NCBI RefSeq assembly: GCF_029867415.1
Contig: NC_081180.1
Span: 237,592,823 to 237,656,822, forward strand
DNA: 64,000 nt
Source: Vicia villosa
Taxonomy: Eukaryota > Streptophyta > Magnoliopsida > Fabales > Fabaceae
Direction of reading: 5' to 3'
Shown here: positions 38,800 to 51,206 of the stretch, one piece after another
Position numbering within the stretch: the first letter of the stretch is position 1
Layout: every line of letters begins with the position of its first letter
Notes under the pieces: generated by a model
What the model was told of the DNA's origin: nothing
Seen by the model: the letters and a program-made list of their open reading frames with translations, nothing else
Databases searched by the model: none
Translations under genes and position numbers: made by a program

Positions 38800-39547
38800 T
38801 GTTAGAACAAGATTTGTTCTGATCAATATTCTTAGTTTTGATGATAACAATGTATATGAATTTTGTATGAGATAATGTGGTACTCTAATACTATGCAATT
38901 TCCATTTCAGGAATTATATAAAGAGTATGCACAAAATCAGCGCAAGAAGCACTGACTCAGAAGGTTCAGCATGTAACATCAGAACATGGTCTGGCAAGAC
39001 ATCAGAAGATGGTCAAGCAGAATCAGAACATGGTCTATGGAAGCATCAGAAGAACTTGAGATCAGAAGCAGAAGCACTGAAGTTCTCATGGTATCACGCT
39101 CAGAAGCACTTCAAGGTTAGAAGACAAGAAGATGCTCTGCACCAAGCTGTATTGACTCTGAAGATTCAAACGTTGTATCTACCAAAGATCAAATCAGAAT
39201 CAAGTAAAAGATGGCAGGCTACGCTGACTGACAAAAGGAACGTTAGAAGCTATTAAAGGCAACGTCAGTAGACACAGCGAAAGCAAGGCTCAAAGTAGTT
39301 GACAATATAGTGAAACATTAAATGCAATGCTGTACGGAATACACAAAGCATTAAATGCTCCCAACGGTCATCTTCTCAAACGCCTATAAATATGAAGTTC
39401 TGATGAGAAGCAAGGTTATGAACTTTGAACATAACACTCGATCCAAAAACGCTGAAACGCTGTTCAATTCAAAAGCTCTCATAACTTCATCTTCAACCTC
39501 ACTTATTGCTGTTGTAATATCTTAGTGAGATTAAGCTTAAACTTTAA
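38800..39547 (+). repeat. 3' LTR of E5, truncated
   Basis: Aligns with the first ~750 bp of the 5' LTR and stops at GCTTAAACTTTAA, where the AT-rich array resumes (ATTATGCTTAACATA). Confidence 0.88.
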
Positions 39548-39883
39548 ATTATGCTTAACATATAAATATTTATAAATATATAATGAAATAATATTAAAAA
39601 ATTTATAATTGATGAATGAAATATAACTTGGAAAATGTTATAATATGTATAAAATTTAATAGAATTATAACTATTAAAAAATTAAATTAACAAATTAAAA
39701 AGAAACATTTGTTGTGATTAAAATAATACAACTCTTTTGTGATAGATTTTTCTATAGTCTTTGAAAAAATCATATTAAATTCTTACCTTTGATTATCACC
39801 TCATGAGAAAAAGAAAATTAAATTTAAAAATTAGAAATGTTATCTATTATATAAATAGAAAATTATAATTTATTTGATTGCAC

Positions 39884-40094
<211 letters not shown>

Positions 40095-40116
40095 AACATT
40101 TATATATTTAAAAATT

Positions 40117-40120
<4 letters not shown>

Positions 40121-40196
<76 letters not shown>
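40121..40196. repeat. (TA)n microsatellite
   Basis: Pure TA tract between two array blocks. Confidence 0.95.
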
Positions 40197-40198
<2 letters not shown>

Positions 40199-40533
40199 CG
40201 AACAATATTAATTTCTTTTTATCTTTCATTGATGAACGACACATGACTATAATGTTACAATCTGTATAGTATTCAACATATTTGTATGAAGTAAAAAAAT
40301 AAAATTAACAAATTTAAAATAACATATATGCAGGGATTGCAACAATACAACCATTTTGTGTGAAATTTGAATATTGTCTCTTTAAATAAAATATTTAATT
40401 TTTCCATTTAACTATAACCTCATTGGAAGAATAAAAATATATAAAATAAAATATAAAAATATTTAGTTATTGTATTAATAGAAAATAATAAATATAACTG
40501 ACTACAGAATATTATATTTTTAAGTATTAAATG

Positions 40534-40677
<144 letters not shown>

Positions 40678-41079
40678 AATATTATAAATATGTTATCATT
40701 TTGAACATTAACTATATCTTTCATTGATGTATGACACACAAAAGTTATACTTTTATATAATTAGTATAAAATTTATATAAAAGATGACTATTTAAAAAAT
40801 TATATTAATAAATTAAAAATAAAATATCTTAATTTATTTCATTATAAACTCTTATGTGCAAGAGTTGACTATTATCTTTTATAATAACATATTATATTCT
40901 TACAATTGAACATCAGTTCATTAAGAAAGAAGAAATATTTAAAAATAAAAATATTTAACTATTAAATAAAAATAAAATAAGAAATATATTTGACTACACT
41001 ATGCAAATATAAATATTTGATGTGTGTCCCGGGAAATCACGATTTGACATTATAATATTTCTTGTTTTTTACAAAGTTT

Positions 41080-41219
41080 TCTAGAATTGTGTTGTTTAGA
41101 GGATTTTGATATGTTTGTTTTATCTAAGTGATGTTTAGAATTGTGTTTATATATATTATTTGCCACCTCAAACAATAAATTTTTAATTAAGCTTAACTTA
41201 TCTGTATACTAAATAAAAC

Positions 41220-41225
<6 letters not shown>
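41080..41225 (-). promoter_or_regulatory. Third copy of the promoter-like block
   Basis: Close to 20798-20925. On the minus strand GAGGTGGCAAATAATATATA precedes AACACAATTCTAAACATCAC. No peptide-gene exon was found on its downstream (lower-coordinate) side, so it may be an orphan promoter. Confidence 0.4.

Positions 41226-41302
<77 letters not shown>
41225..41302. repeat. (TA)n microsatellite
   Basis: Pure TA tract following the promoter-like block, as at 20929. Confidence 0.95.
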
Positions 41303-41304
<2 letters not shown>

Positions 41305-41473
41305 CACGCACGAGTATGTCGCCAAGGAACTCATGATTTGAGTTTCTGAGAATATTAATTTTTTTAACTATGCCAAAATATTTAACATTATTATAAATCC
41401 AAAAATAAAGTAAATATATTTCAATACAGTTTAATACACGTAAATAAAAATAAAATTATTTGAACTATTCAAT

Positions 41474-41629
<156 letters not shown>

Positions 41630-42189
41630 GATGATATTATAAATATGTTATCATTTTGAACATTAAATATGTCTTTCACTGATGAATGACACATAAAAGT
41701 TATAATTTTATATAATTAGTATAAAATTTATATAAAAGATGACTATTTAATAAATCGTATTAATAATTTAAAAATAAAATATCTAAGTTTATTTCATTAT
41801 AAACTCTTATGTGCAAGAGTTGACTATTATCTTTTATAATAACATATTATATTCTTACAATTGAACATCACTTCATTAAGAAAGAAGAATATTTAAAAAT
41901 AAAAATATCTAACTATTATATAAAAATGAAGTAATAAATATATTTGACTATACTATGCAAATATAAATATTTGATGTGTGTCCCGGGAATTCACGATTTG
42001 ACATTATATATATATAATCACGCACAAGTATGTCGCTAAGGAACTCATGATTTGAGTTTCCGAGAATATTAATTTTTTAACTATGCCAAAATATTTAACA
42101 TTATTATAAACCCAAAAATAAAGTAAATATATTTCACTACAGTTTAATACACATAAATAAAAATAAAATTATTTGAACTATTCAATACT

Positions 42190-42311
<122 letters not shown>

Positions 42312-42367
42312 GGATGATATTAGTATAAAATTTATATAAAAGATGAACATTAAATATATCTTTCACC

Positions 42368-44483
42368 GATATCATATTTATTCAATCTTTATAAAAGAAG
42401 ATGAATAAATATGATATATATTTCTACTAATTGGTCTATTGTGCTAGCAAAACCTATTAGTGGCAATAAGAGGGGTATAATGGTACTTTCACTCTTAAAT
42501 AGAATTGGGGCTTGTTTGGTTCACTCACTCTTCTTTGGTCAAAAACATAATTTTTGAGGGAGCGAAAGAAGAAAGGAAGCGTGGAAAGAAGAGGAAGAGA
42601 AGAGAAGAGTTCCACCTTGGTCCAAGCCCTACTTGCATGCAGCAGATTCTGTCCTAAATCTTGTTTCTGTCATCATCTCCATCTTGCTTTCAGCTCTATC
42701 ATCATCTTCTTCATCTCTAAGGTGAGTCCCTAGTTAGTAACCATGGAGTTTTTGCATGTGGGGATTCAATTGGGGTTTAGGGATTGTGAGTGAAGTATGA
42801 ATCAATAATGCTAATCATGTTAGTTCTACTATAACCCTTGCATACTGATGTTTCTAAATGTGTTTGTATGATACAATTTCGTTAGAACTGTATTGGGAGT
42901 GCATGAGATCCATTATAGAGCATTTGGGACTGTTATAGACTCTTTAAAATGCAGAAAAAAGATTCTGGTACAGTGTAACCGGTTACGGGTTTTGGTGTAA
43001 CCGGTTACGCTGTTGAAAATTGGGAAATCTGGGCATTTTGCGTGTCCGTAACCGTATACGGGTTCTGGTGTAACCGGTTACACTGAGTGGGAAAGGAAAA
43101 AATTCAGCAGCTTGGGAAATTCATATCTCCCGTTTCGTGTACCCGTTTGACGCGTACCATATATCGTTAGAAAGCTAATTAAGTATACTATCTAGGAAAA
43201 TTAGCCTTGGTGTTTAAATATTATTTTTTGATATATCTGACGCACCTACAGTCAAGAGCGACACCGGTAACATGTGGATATTATGTTGTTATATTGAATT
43301 TTCTTCATTATTTTTGAATGCTGTGTTATGTCATTGTGTACTATACTTGGAGATATGAGAATGCCGTCGTTTTGGTTAAACGATTGGATTGATTGTATTG
43401 TTTGTGACCTTGACATTACGTCTTATTTCTGTATGCTTGAATCGAAGTGGCCGGAAGGCTAGATTGGGATGTCACTCCGACTATGTGGTCTATGAGTCTT
43501 CCCGGACCGTGTAGTCCAATGGAATAACCCGTTCATGTGTATTGTTCGATAAGGTGTGCATCTGAGCTACCATTGCAGTGTGCTCGTGAGTGCCGTACGG
43601 GGTTCTTACTCACTTGGCGTTAACACACTTGCGTGCTCGGTATGGTGGGGTTATGCGGCCATGTAGGCTAATGCATAATGAGGTAACTCATCTCTAGTGA
43701 AGTCATGTAGACTAATACTAGGCTTTCGCCCGATGGGCTCAGGCGTCAAGGTGGCGGTTTGTACTCGGCGTAACTCACTAGCGTGAAGAAGGTTAACGGG
43801 ACAATGACGCCAATTAGGCTAAGGTCATCTCGCGGCCATTTAGGCTTTCGTGAACCCATTTAACCATCTTGCAGTGTGCTTGTACAAGTCCCTTGACAAT
43901 AGGCAGGAGGTTACTCATCGAGGATGCATTTATTCCATAATCTAGCCGAGGTTTATTTACACTTCTGGATTCCCCGTGTGTGGATGCGGGTTTGCATACT
44001 TGTTTGCTATACAGTGTGTATTTGTTTGAGGCAAGTCCAATGGTGGACGAGCCACTTTGTTTACTCCGTATTTGTACCGGAAGTGAGAATAACCCCGAAT
44101 CCATGGTGGATTCGCTCATTTTTGTATGATCCCTATAGATCCGAGCGGACTAATAGGATAGGCGGACTCACTGAGATTTACTAATCTCATCCCATTCCAA
44201 TTATTTCTTTTCAGGTGACTCGAGGCAAGATCGCGGTAAGGGAAAGATGGATTAGATCTTCTGGCGATGCTTGGATGTTTCTTTTAGTTCCTTATCGTGC
44301 TTACTAGTTCTTGTATTTTGGATATGTACTGATATGATGTACTTATATTTTGGCCATGATACATTCGGCTTATGTATTCGTGTACCTCTATTTCCGCTGC
44401 AAACATTATGTAATTGTTGTCTTATGAACCATATTTAATACTTTATGCATATTATTCTAGACATATATGTGTGGGGTGTTACA
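42368..44483 (+). repeat. LTR 1 of the tandem Ty3 array
   Basis: 5'-truncated, ends GGGTGTTACA. It contains three GTAACCGGTTAC words and one altered copy (GTAACCGTATACGG) between 42968 and 43083, followed by the block with ATATCGTTAGAAAGCTAATT. No real ORF; open frames in it, such as 43814-44119, are shadows. Confidence 0.92.
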
Positions 44484-44485
44484 GT

Positions 44486-44497
44486 TGGTATCAGAGC
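44486..44497 (+). promoter_or_regulatory. E6 primer-binding site
   Basis: TGGTATCAGAGC, exact tRNA-iMet complement, two bases after the LTR. Confidence 0.92.
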
Positions 44498-44531
44498 AGG
44501 TCGATCCTCGACTTTGCTAAGACGCATCATA

Positions 44532-45600
44532 ATGCAGTACAATTCTGCCTCATATGTGTATAATCAGTATGATTCCTTATATCTTATTTATGGCATTGAG
44601 TCTGATCAACTTGATTCCATGCGTAGGACAGACAGGGAGATGGATGAGCAACGCAGAGGTCCCAGAAGGCCCAGAACTAGGAATGTGGAACCCGGGCAAG
44701 AAGCCGGAGGTGCAGACGTGCCTTGGCAACAGATGATGCAGCAGAACCAGATGATGGCTCAAATGATGCAAGGCATGCAGGGACAACAACTTCCTACTCA
44801 AGTTCCCGTTCCTCAAGCTGCAGCTGGACCAGACTTTCGTGCCTTCTTCAGGATGGATCCTCTAGAGTTTGTTGGCGGACTTGATTCACTTTTGGCTCAT
44901 GATTGGTTAGCCGGTATGGAAAGGGTGTTTCAGGCTATTTAGTGTACTGAAGAAAAAAAGGTGATCTTTGCTGCTCAGAAGATGAAGGGACCAGCTCTTA
45001 GGTGGTGGAACACTGCATCCACTTATTTCACCACACAAGAGATTCCTAAGGATGTGAACACTTCAAAGTGGCATTCTTGGAGAAGTATTTCCCTAATAGT
45101 GTGAGGACTTAGAAGGAGCGAGAATTCCAGAACTTCAAGCAAGGTGACATGTCTGTTTCGGAATATGCAGAGAAGTTTGAAGACTTGGCTGATTACTCCC
45201 GACAAGCTGTTTATGCTCCAGATGAACTATGGAAGATTGATCAGTTTATGATGGGTTTGAGGGCCGACATTGCTCATAGTGTTTCCCAAAGAGAGTTCAC
45301 TACTTATGCTGAATGTTTAAGGCAATGTTATGTTGCTGAAAACAGCTTGAAGAGGGTTCAAGAAGAGAGGAACCAGAACAGGGTTAATTTTAGGGAGCAA
45401 GGAAGATATACTCAACACTTGAGGCCCCGTAATCCTCCATCAAAGAAGAAGCAGGTTTATGGTGATCAATCGGCTCAACCGCCCCATTGTCGCAAGTGTG
45501 GTAGGAAGCATACCGGGGAGTGCAAGTACGCTTCTGTGACTTGTTTCAGATGTGGCGAGCAGGGCCACATAGCTCCGCAATGTCCACAAAAGAGGATTCC
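44532..45600 (+). pseudogene. E6 gag
   Basis: ATG at 44532 (MQYNSASYVYN); an upstream in-frame ATG lies inside the LTR and is not used here. Gln/Met-rich segment (MMQQNQMMAQMMQGMQGQQ), then DFRAFFRMDPLEFVGGLDSL and, past the stop, ALRWWNTASTYF and FLEKYFP-like text (Retrotrans_gag region), then SEYAEKFEDLADYSR. A double CCHC region follows: CRKCGRKHTGEC and CFRCGEQGHIAPQC (45542-45583). Lesions: TAG 44940-44942 (shared with E7), a 1-bp deletion near 45053 relative to E7, TAG 45110-45112. Confidence 0.9.
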
Positions 45601-46000
45601 TGAGAAGACTGCAGGTCATGTTTACACCTTGGATTCGAGAAAGGCCAAGGGAAACCACAATCTCATTGCGGGTACGTGTTATGTTAACAATCAACCTTTA
45701 TGTGTTTTAGTTGATTGTGGAGCCACTCATTCTTTTGTCTCCACCGAGTGTGTTTACCGACTTGGTTTGGAGGTTATTCCGTTACCTGATCCCATGATTA
45801 TTTCTTCGGCAACGGATGATACCGTGGAAGCTCGACTAATTTGTAAAGATTGTTCGGTGTCTTTTAATGGTCGTGACTACCCAATTGATCTAATTTGCTT
45901 ACCCCTCAAGAGGCTTGATGTTATTCTAGGGATGGATTGGTTGTCTCTTAACTCGGTGTACATCGGTTGCAAAGAGAAGGCCATATTCATTCCTGCATAA
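45601..46000 (+). pseudogene. E6 aspartic protease
   Basis: Continues the gag frame. CVLVDCGATHSFVS near 45705-45745 is the active site (D-C-G in place of D-S-G, with catalytic Asp retained); LDVILGMDWLSLNSVYI near the end is the conserved ILG.DWL motif. It ends at TAA 45998-46000, where E7 has GAA, so the stop arose in E6 after the copies separated. Confidence 0.88.
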
Positions 46001-48268
46001 GAGACTTCTTCTGAAGATGCAATTACCAAGTTGATAGAAGGTACGATCAGCGCGGTTAATTATCTCTTTTCTCAAGAAAGATCCTTTCTTTTAGTTCTTT
46101 CCAAGGAACCTTCTGTGAGAGTTGAATTGTCGGAGATTCCGGTGGTGTGCGAATTTCTTGATGTATTTCCTGAGGATATCACTTCTCTTCCTCCGGATAG
46201 GGAAGCAGAATTCTCAATTGATCTTGTTCCTGGAACAGCCCTAGTTTCCATCACTCCATATAGGATGTCTCCTATTGAACTCAGAGAACTGAAGAGCCAA
46301 TTGGAAGAGCTTCCTGCTAAGCATTTTATCCAACCGAGTGTTTCTCCATGGGGAGCTCCTGTTCTTTTGGTAAAGAAGAAAGACGGAAGTATGCGCCTGT
46401 GCATCGATTACCGTCAGCTTAACAAAGTTACCATAAAGAACAAATATCCTTTACCACGGATTGATGACCTCCTAGATCAGTTGAAAGGAGCCAGTGTGTT
46501 CTCGAAGATTGATCTTAGGTCAGGGTACCATCAAATCCGAGTGAAGAGCTCAGATGTACCTAAGACTGCATTCAGGACCCGGTATGGTCACTACGAGTTT
46601 TTAGTTATGCCGTTTGGTGTGACTAATGCCCCGACAGTTTTCATGGATTACATGAATCGAATCTTTCAACCATATCTGGACCAGTTTGTAGTAATCTTCA
46701 TTGATGACATTCTGGTGTATTCTCGTACTCCCGAAGATCATGAGGAGCATTTGCGGATTGTGTTATCTAATCTTCGAGAGAAGAAATTATATGCCAAGTT
46801 CAGTAAGTGTGAATTTTGGCTGTCCGAAGTAAGTTTCCTCGGTCATGTCATCTCCGGAGGAGGCGTGGCAGTGGATCCTTCTAAAGTGGAAGCAGTGGTG
46901 AATTGGGATCGGCCAAGGAGTGTGACTGAAGTCAGAAGTTTCTTAGGTTTGACAGGTTATTACCAAAGATTTATTATGGGGTTTGCTAAGTTAGCCTTAC
47001 CATTGACAAAGCTCACGCGGAAGGAGGTTGCTTTTGAATGGAATTCCGAGTGTGAGCAGAGTTTTCAGAAGCTTAAGAAGAAGTTGACTACTGCACCCGT
47101 GTTAGTGATTCCGGATCCAAACCGATCCTATGAAGTGTTCTGCGACGCTTCTAAGAAAGGTTTAGGCAGAGTATTGATGCAAGATGGCCAGGTGGTAGCT
47201 TATGCGTCTCGCCAGTTGAGATCTCATGAAGAGAATTACCCGACCCACGATCTTGAGCTTGCTGCAATAGTTTTTGCACTCAAGGTGTGGCGACATTATC
47301 TATATGGCGTTCACTTTGAGATGTTCAGTGATCATAAAAGCTTGAGATATCTTTTCAACCAGAAGGAGTTGAATATGCGACAAAGGAGATGGATGGAGTA
47401 CCTTAAAGATTTTGACTTTGAATTGAAATATCATATAGGAAAAGCCAACAAAGTGGCAGATGCCTTAAGTAGGAAAGAATTTCGAGTTGCTGAATTGATG
47501 ATGTTAGAGCATGGATTGTTGGAGAAGTTTCGAAATCTTAACCTTCAGTTTGAATGGACGCCCAATGGTGTGTTGATTAGTAACTTGAGCATCCAGAATG
47601 AGCTACGAGAAAGAATTCGGATATCACAGGGGTATGGTGAGCAATTGCAAGCGGGCGGAGGCATGCCTGATTTTGTGAGGGCACCTGATGGAGTAATCTT
47701 GTTTAAGCAACGAATGTGTATACCGAACGATTCTGAGTTGAAGCGTTTGATTCTGGATGAAGCACACAAGAGTAGATTTTCTATTCATCCTGGATCGACC
47801 AAAATGTATCAAGACTTGAGGAAAGACTTTTGGTGGCCAGGAATGAAGAAGGAGATTGCAGAGTATGTATCGCGATGTGCCATTTGTCAGCAAGTTAAGA
47901 TTGAGCATCAGAGGCCAGGAGGAATGTTACAACCACTAGAGATACCAACATGGAAATGGGATTCTATCTCCATGGATTTCATCGTGGGATTACCTCGTAC
48001 TCGAGGCGGACATGATTCTATATGGGTAATAGTGGACAGGTTGACTAAGTCTGCTCACTTTTTACCTGTAAAGACCACTCACAAGGTGATTCATCTCGCA
48101 AGGCTTTTCATAGCAGAGATTGTACGGTTGCATGGAGTGCCATCTAGTATAGTGTCCGATCATGATCCAAAGTTCACTTTGAGATTTTGGAAGATGTTTC
48201 ATAAGGAATTGGGGACTAGACTGGATATGAGTACATCCAACCATCCTCAGTCCGATGGGCAGACATAG
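46001..48268 (+). pseudogene. E6 RT, RNase H and integrase core
   Basis: In frame with the protease. [68 protein letters not shown] and catalytic FIDDILVYS near 46697-46725. RNase [43 protein letters not shown] and ADALSRK. Integrase: zinc finger ([21 protein letters not shown] then CAICQQVK), [13 protein letters not shown] (Asp), [10 protein letters not shown] (Asp). The frame ends at TAG 48266-48268 exactly where the catalytic Glu codon of QTERT is expected, so a GAG-to-TAG change both stops translation and removes the third DDE residue. Confidence 0.93.
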
Positions 48269-49012
48269 AGGACAATCCAGACGATAGAAGATATGTTAAG
48301 AGCTTGCATTCTAGAAGAAGGTTGGAGTTGGAAGGATCATTTACCGTTGGTAGAGTTCGCATATAATAACAGTTACCATGCTAGTTTGGGTATGGATCCC
48401 TATGAGGCTCTATACGGAAGAAAATGTCGATCACCACTATGTTGGGCCGAAGTGGGGGAGAAAAGTATTCTTGGACCGGAGATTATACAAGAAACCACCG
48501 AGAAAGTCAAAATGATCCAAGATAATCTTAAGAAAGCCCAAGACCGACAGAAGAACTATGCGGACAAGCGGAGGAGACCTTTAGAATTTGAAGTTGGTGA
48601 TCATGTGTATTTGAAGGTCACTCCAAGATTAAGGTTGGGAAGGCCGTTCAAAACGCGAAAGCTCAGTCCGAGGTATGTGGGACCATATCAGATTATGAGC
48701 CGGGTAGGCGAAGTGGCTTATCAGCTGGCATTACCACCTTCGCTATCCGGGCTGCATGACGTATTCCACGTGTCTCAGCTCCGGAAGTTCGTGCCCAATA
48801 CTTTCCATCCTATTCTTCCGGATTCTGTTGAAGTAGAACCAGATCTTTCCTATGATCCTCAACCTTGCCGTATCTTAGAGCGTGCAAGCAAGTCTCTACG
48901 GAGTAAGGAGATACCTATCATGAAAGTGATGTGGGATGAGACGCGTCCTGAGGAAGCTACGTGGGAGCTTGAGTCAGAGATGCGGGAATCCTATCCTCAC
49001 TTGTTTTGGTAA
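48269..49012 (+). pseudogene. E6 integrase C-terminus with chromodomain
   Basis: Same frame as the integrase core after the TAG. RTIQTIEDMLRACILEEG, LVEFAYNNSYHASLGMDPYEALYGRKC, VYLKVTPRLRLGRPFKTRKLSPRYVGPY (GPF/Y module), LHDVFHVSQLRKF, and a terminal chromodomain (SKSLRSKEIPIMKVMWDETR, ATWELESEMRESYPHLFW). A C-terminal chromodomain of this type marks Tekay-like chromoviruses, where it is thought to steer integration to chromatin. Confidence 0.9.
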
Positions 49013-49041
49013 GTTTTTGAATTCGAGGACGAATTCTATTT

Positions 49042-49054
49042 AAGGAGGGGAGAA
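49042..49054 (+). promoter_or_regulatory. E6 polypurine tract
   Basis: AAGGAGGGGAGAA ending directly at the start of LTR 2. Confidence 0.88.
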
Positions 49055-51158
49055 TGTAATACCCGATTTCATATTTATTCAATATTTATAAAACAAGATG
49101 AATAAATATGATATATATTTCTACTAATTGGTCTATTGTGCTAGCAAAACCTATTAGTGGCAATAAGAGGGGTATAATGGTACTTTCACTCTTAAATAGA
49201 ATTGGGGCTTGTTTGGTTCACTCACTCTTCTTTGGTCAAAAACAGAATTTTTGAGGGAGAGAAAGAAGAAAGGAAGCGTGGAAAGAAGAGGAAGAGAAGA
49301 GAAGAGTTCCAACTTGGTCCAAGCCCTACTTGCATGCAGCAGATTCTGTCCCAAATCTTGTTTCTGTCATCATCTCCATCTTGCTTTCAGCTCTATCATC
49401 ATCTTTGTCATCTCTAAGGTGAGTCCCTAGTTAGTAACCATGGGGTTTTTGCATGTGGGGATTCAATTGGGGTTTAGGGATTGTGAGTGAAGTATGAATC
49501 AATAATGCTAATCATGTTAGTTCTGCTATAACCCTTGCATACTGATGTTTCTAAATGCGTTTATATGATACAATTTCGTTAGAACTGTATTGGGAGTGCA
49601 GGGGATCCATTATAGAGCATTTGGGACTGTTATAGACTCTTTAAAATGCAGAAAAAAGATTCTAGTACAGTGTAACCGGTTACGCTGTTGAAAATTAGGA
49701 AATCTGGGCATTTTGCGTGTCCGTAACCGGTTACGGGTTCTGGTGTAACCGGTTACACTGAGTGGGAAAGGAAAAAATTCAGCAGCCTGGGAAATTCATA
49801 TCTCCCGTTTCGTGTACCCGTTTGACGCGTACCATATATCGTTAGAAAGCTAATTAAGTATACTATCTAGGAAAATTAGCCTTGGTGTTTAAATAATATT
49901 TTTCGATATATCTGACGCACCTACAATCAAGAGCGACACCGGTAACATGTGGATATTATGTTGTTATATTGAATTTTCTTCATTATTTTTGAATGATGTG
50001 TTATGTCATTGTGTACTATACTTGGACATATGAGAACGCTGTCGTTTTGGTTAAACGATTGGATTGATTGTATTGTTTGTGACCTTGACATTACGTCATA
50101 TTTCTGTATGCTTGAATCGAAGTGGCCGGGAGGCTAGATTGGGATGTCACTCCGACTATGTGGTCTATGAGTCTTCCCGGACCGTGTAGTCCAATGGAAT
50201 AACCCGTTCATGTGTATTGTTCGATAAGGTGTGCATCTGAGCTACCATTGCAGTGTGCTCGTGAGTGCCGTACGGGGTTCTTACTCACTTGGCGTTAACA
50301 CACTTGCGTGCTCGGTATGGTGGGGTTATGCGGCCATGTAGGCTAATGCATAATGAGGTAACTCATATCTAGTGAAGTCATGTAGACAAATACTAGGCTT
50401 TCGCCCGATGGGCTCAGGCGTCAAGGTGGCGGTTTGTACTCGGCGTAACTCACTAGCGTGAAGAAGGTTAACGGGACAATGACGCCAATTAGGCTAAGGT
50501 CATCTCGCGGTCATTTAGGCTTTCGCGAACCCATTTAACCATCTTGCAGTGTGCTTGTACAAGTCCCTTGACAATAGGCAGGAGGTTACTCATTGAGGAT
50601 GCATTTATTCCATAATCTAGCCGAGGTTTATTTACACTTCTGTATTCCCCGTGTGTGGATGCGGGTTTGCATACTTGTTTGCTATACAGTGTGTATTTGT
50701 TTGAGGCAAGTCCAATGGTGGACGAGCCACTTCGTTTACTCCGTATTTGTACCGGAAGTGAGAATAACCCCGAATCCATGGTGGATTCGCTCATTTTTGT
50801 ATGATCCCTATAGATCCGAGCGGACTAATAGGATAGGCGGACTCACTGAGATTTACTAATCTCATCCCATTCCAATTATTTCTTTTCAGGTGGCTCGAGG
50901 CAAGATCGCGGTAAGGGAAAGATGGATTAGATCTTTTGGCGATGCTTGGATGTTTCTTTTAGTTCCTTATTGTGCTTACTAGTTCTTGTATTTTGGATAT
51001 GTACTGATATGATGTACTTATATTTTGGCCATGATACATTTGGCTTATGTATTCGTGTACCTCTATTTCCGCTGCAAACATTATGTAATTGTTGTCTTAT
51101 GAATCATATTTAATACTTTATGCATATTATTCTAGACATATATGTGTGGGGTGTTACA
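49055..51158 (+). repeat. LTR 2 (shared central LTR)
   Basis: TGTAATACCCGATTT...GGGGTGTTACA, 2104 bp, complete. Relative to LTR 1 it lacks about 24 bp between two GTAACCGGTTAC copies and otherwise shows scattered substitutions. It serves as the 3' LTR of E6 and the 5' LTR of E7. Confidence 0.95.
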
Positions 51159-51160
51159 GT

Positions 51161-51172
51161 TGGTATCAGGGC
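51161..51172 (+). promoter_or_regulatory. E7 primer-binding site
   Basis: TGGTATCAGGGC, one mismatch from the tRNA-iMet complement that is exact in E6. Confidence 0.85.
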
Positions 51173-51206
51173 AGGTCGATCCTCGACTTTGCTAAGACGC
51201 ATCATA

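Larger units (their letters stand above)
29698..39547 (+). mobile_element. E5: SIRE-type element with env-like gene and no RT/RNase H, nested in E4 gag
   Basis: 5' LTR (29698-30847), PBS, gag, protease and integrase (to 34316), then directly a non-coding leader and env-like gene (34738-37783), a long 3' non-coding region, a PPT and a truncated 3' LTR (38800-39547). The RT and RNase H domains that separate integrase from the env-like gene in E3 are absent. The 3' LTR breaks off and array sequence resumes with a few bases of microhomology, so no TSD partner to the left flank GATAA exists. Confidence 0.85.

Noticed and set aside
43814..44184. ORFs inside the Ty3 LTRs, repeated at 50489-50859
   Set aside because: Present in both LTR copies on opposite strands with no domain; typical LTR open frames by chance.
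46072..46404. Minus-strand ORFs opposite Ty3 pol (also 52760-53092)
   Set aside because: Shadow frames of the RT gene.
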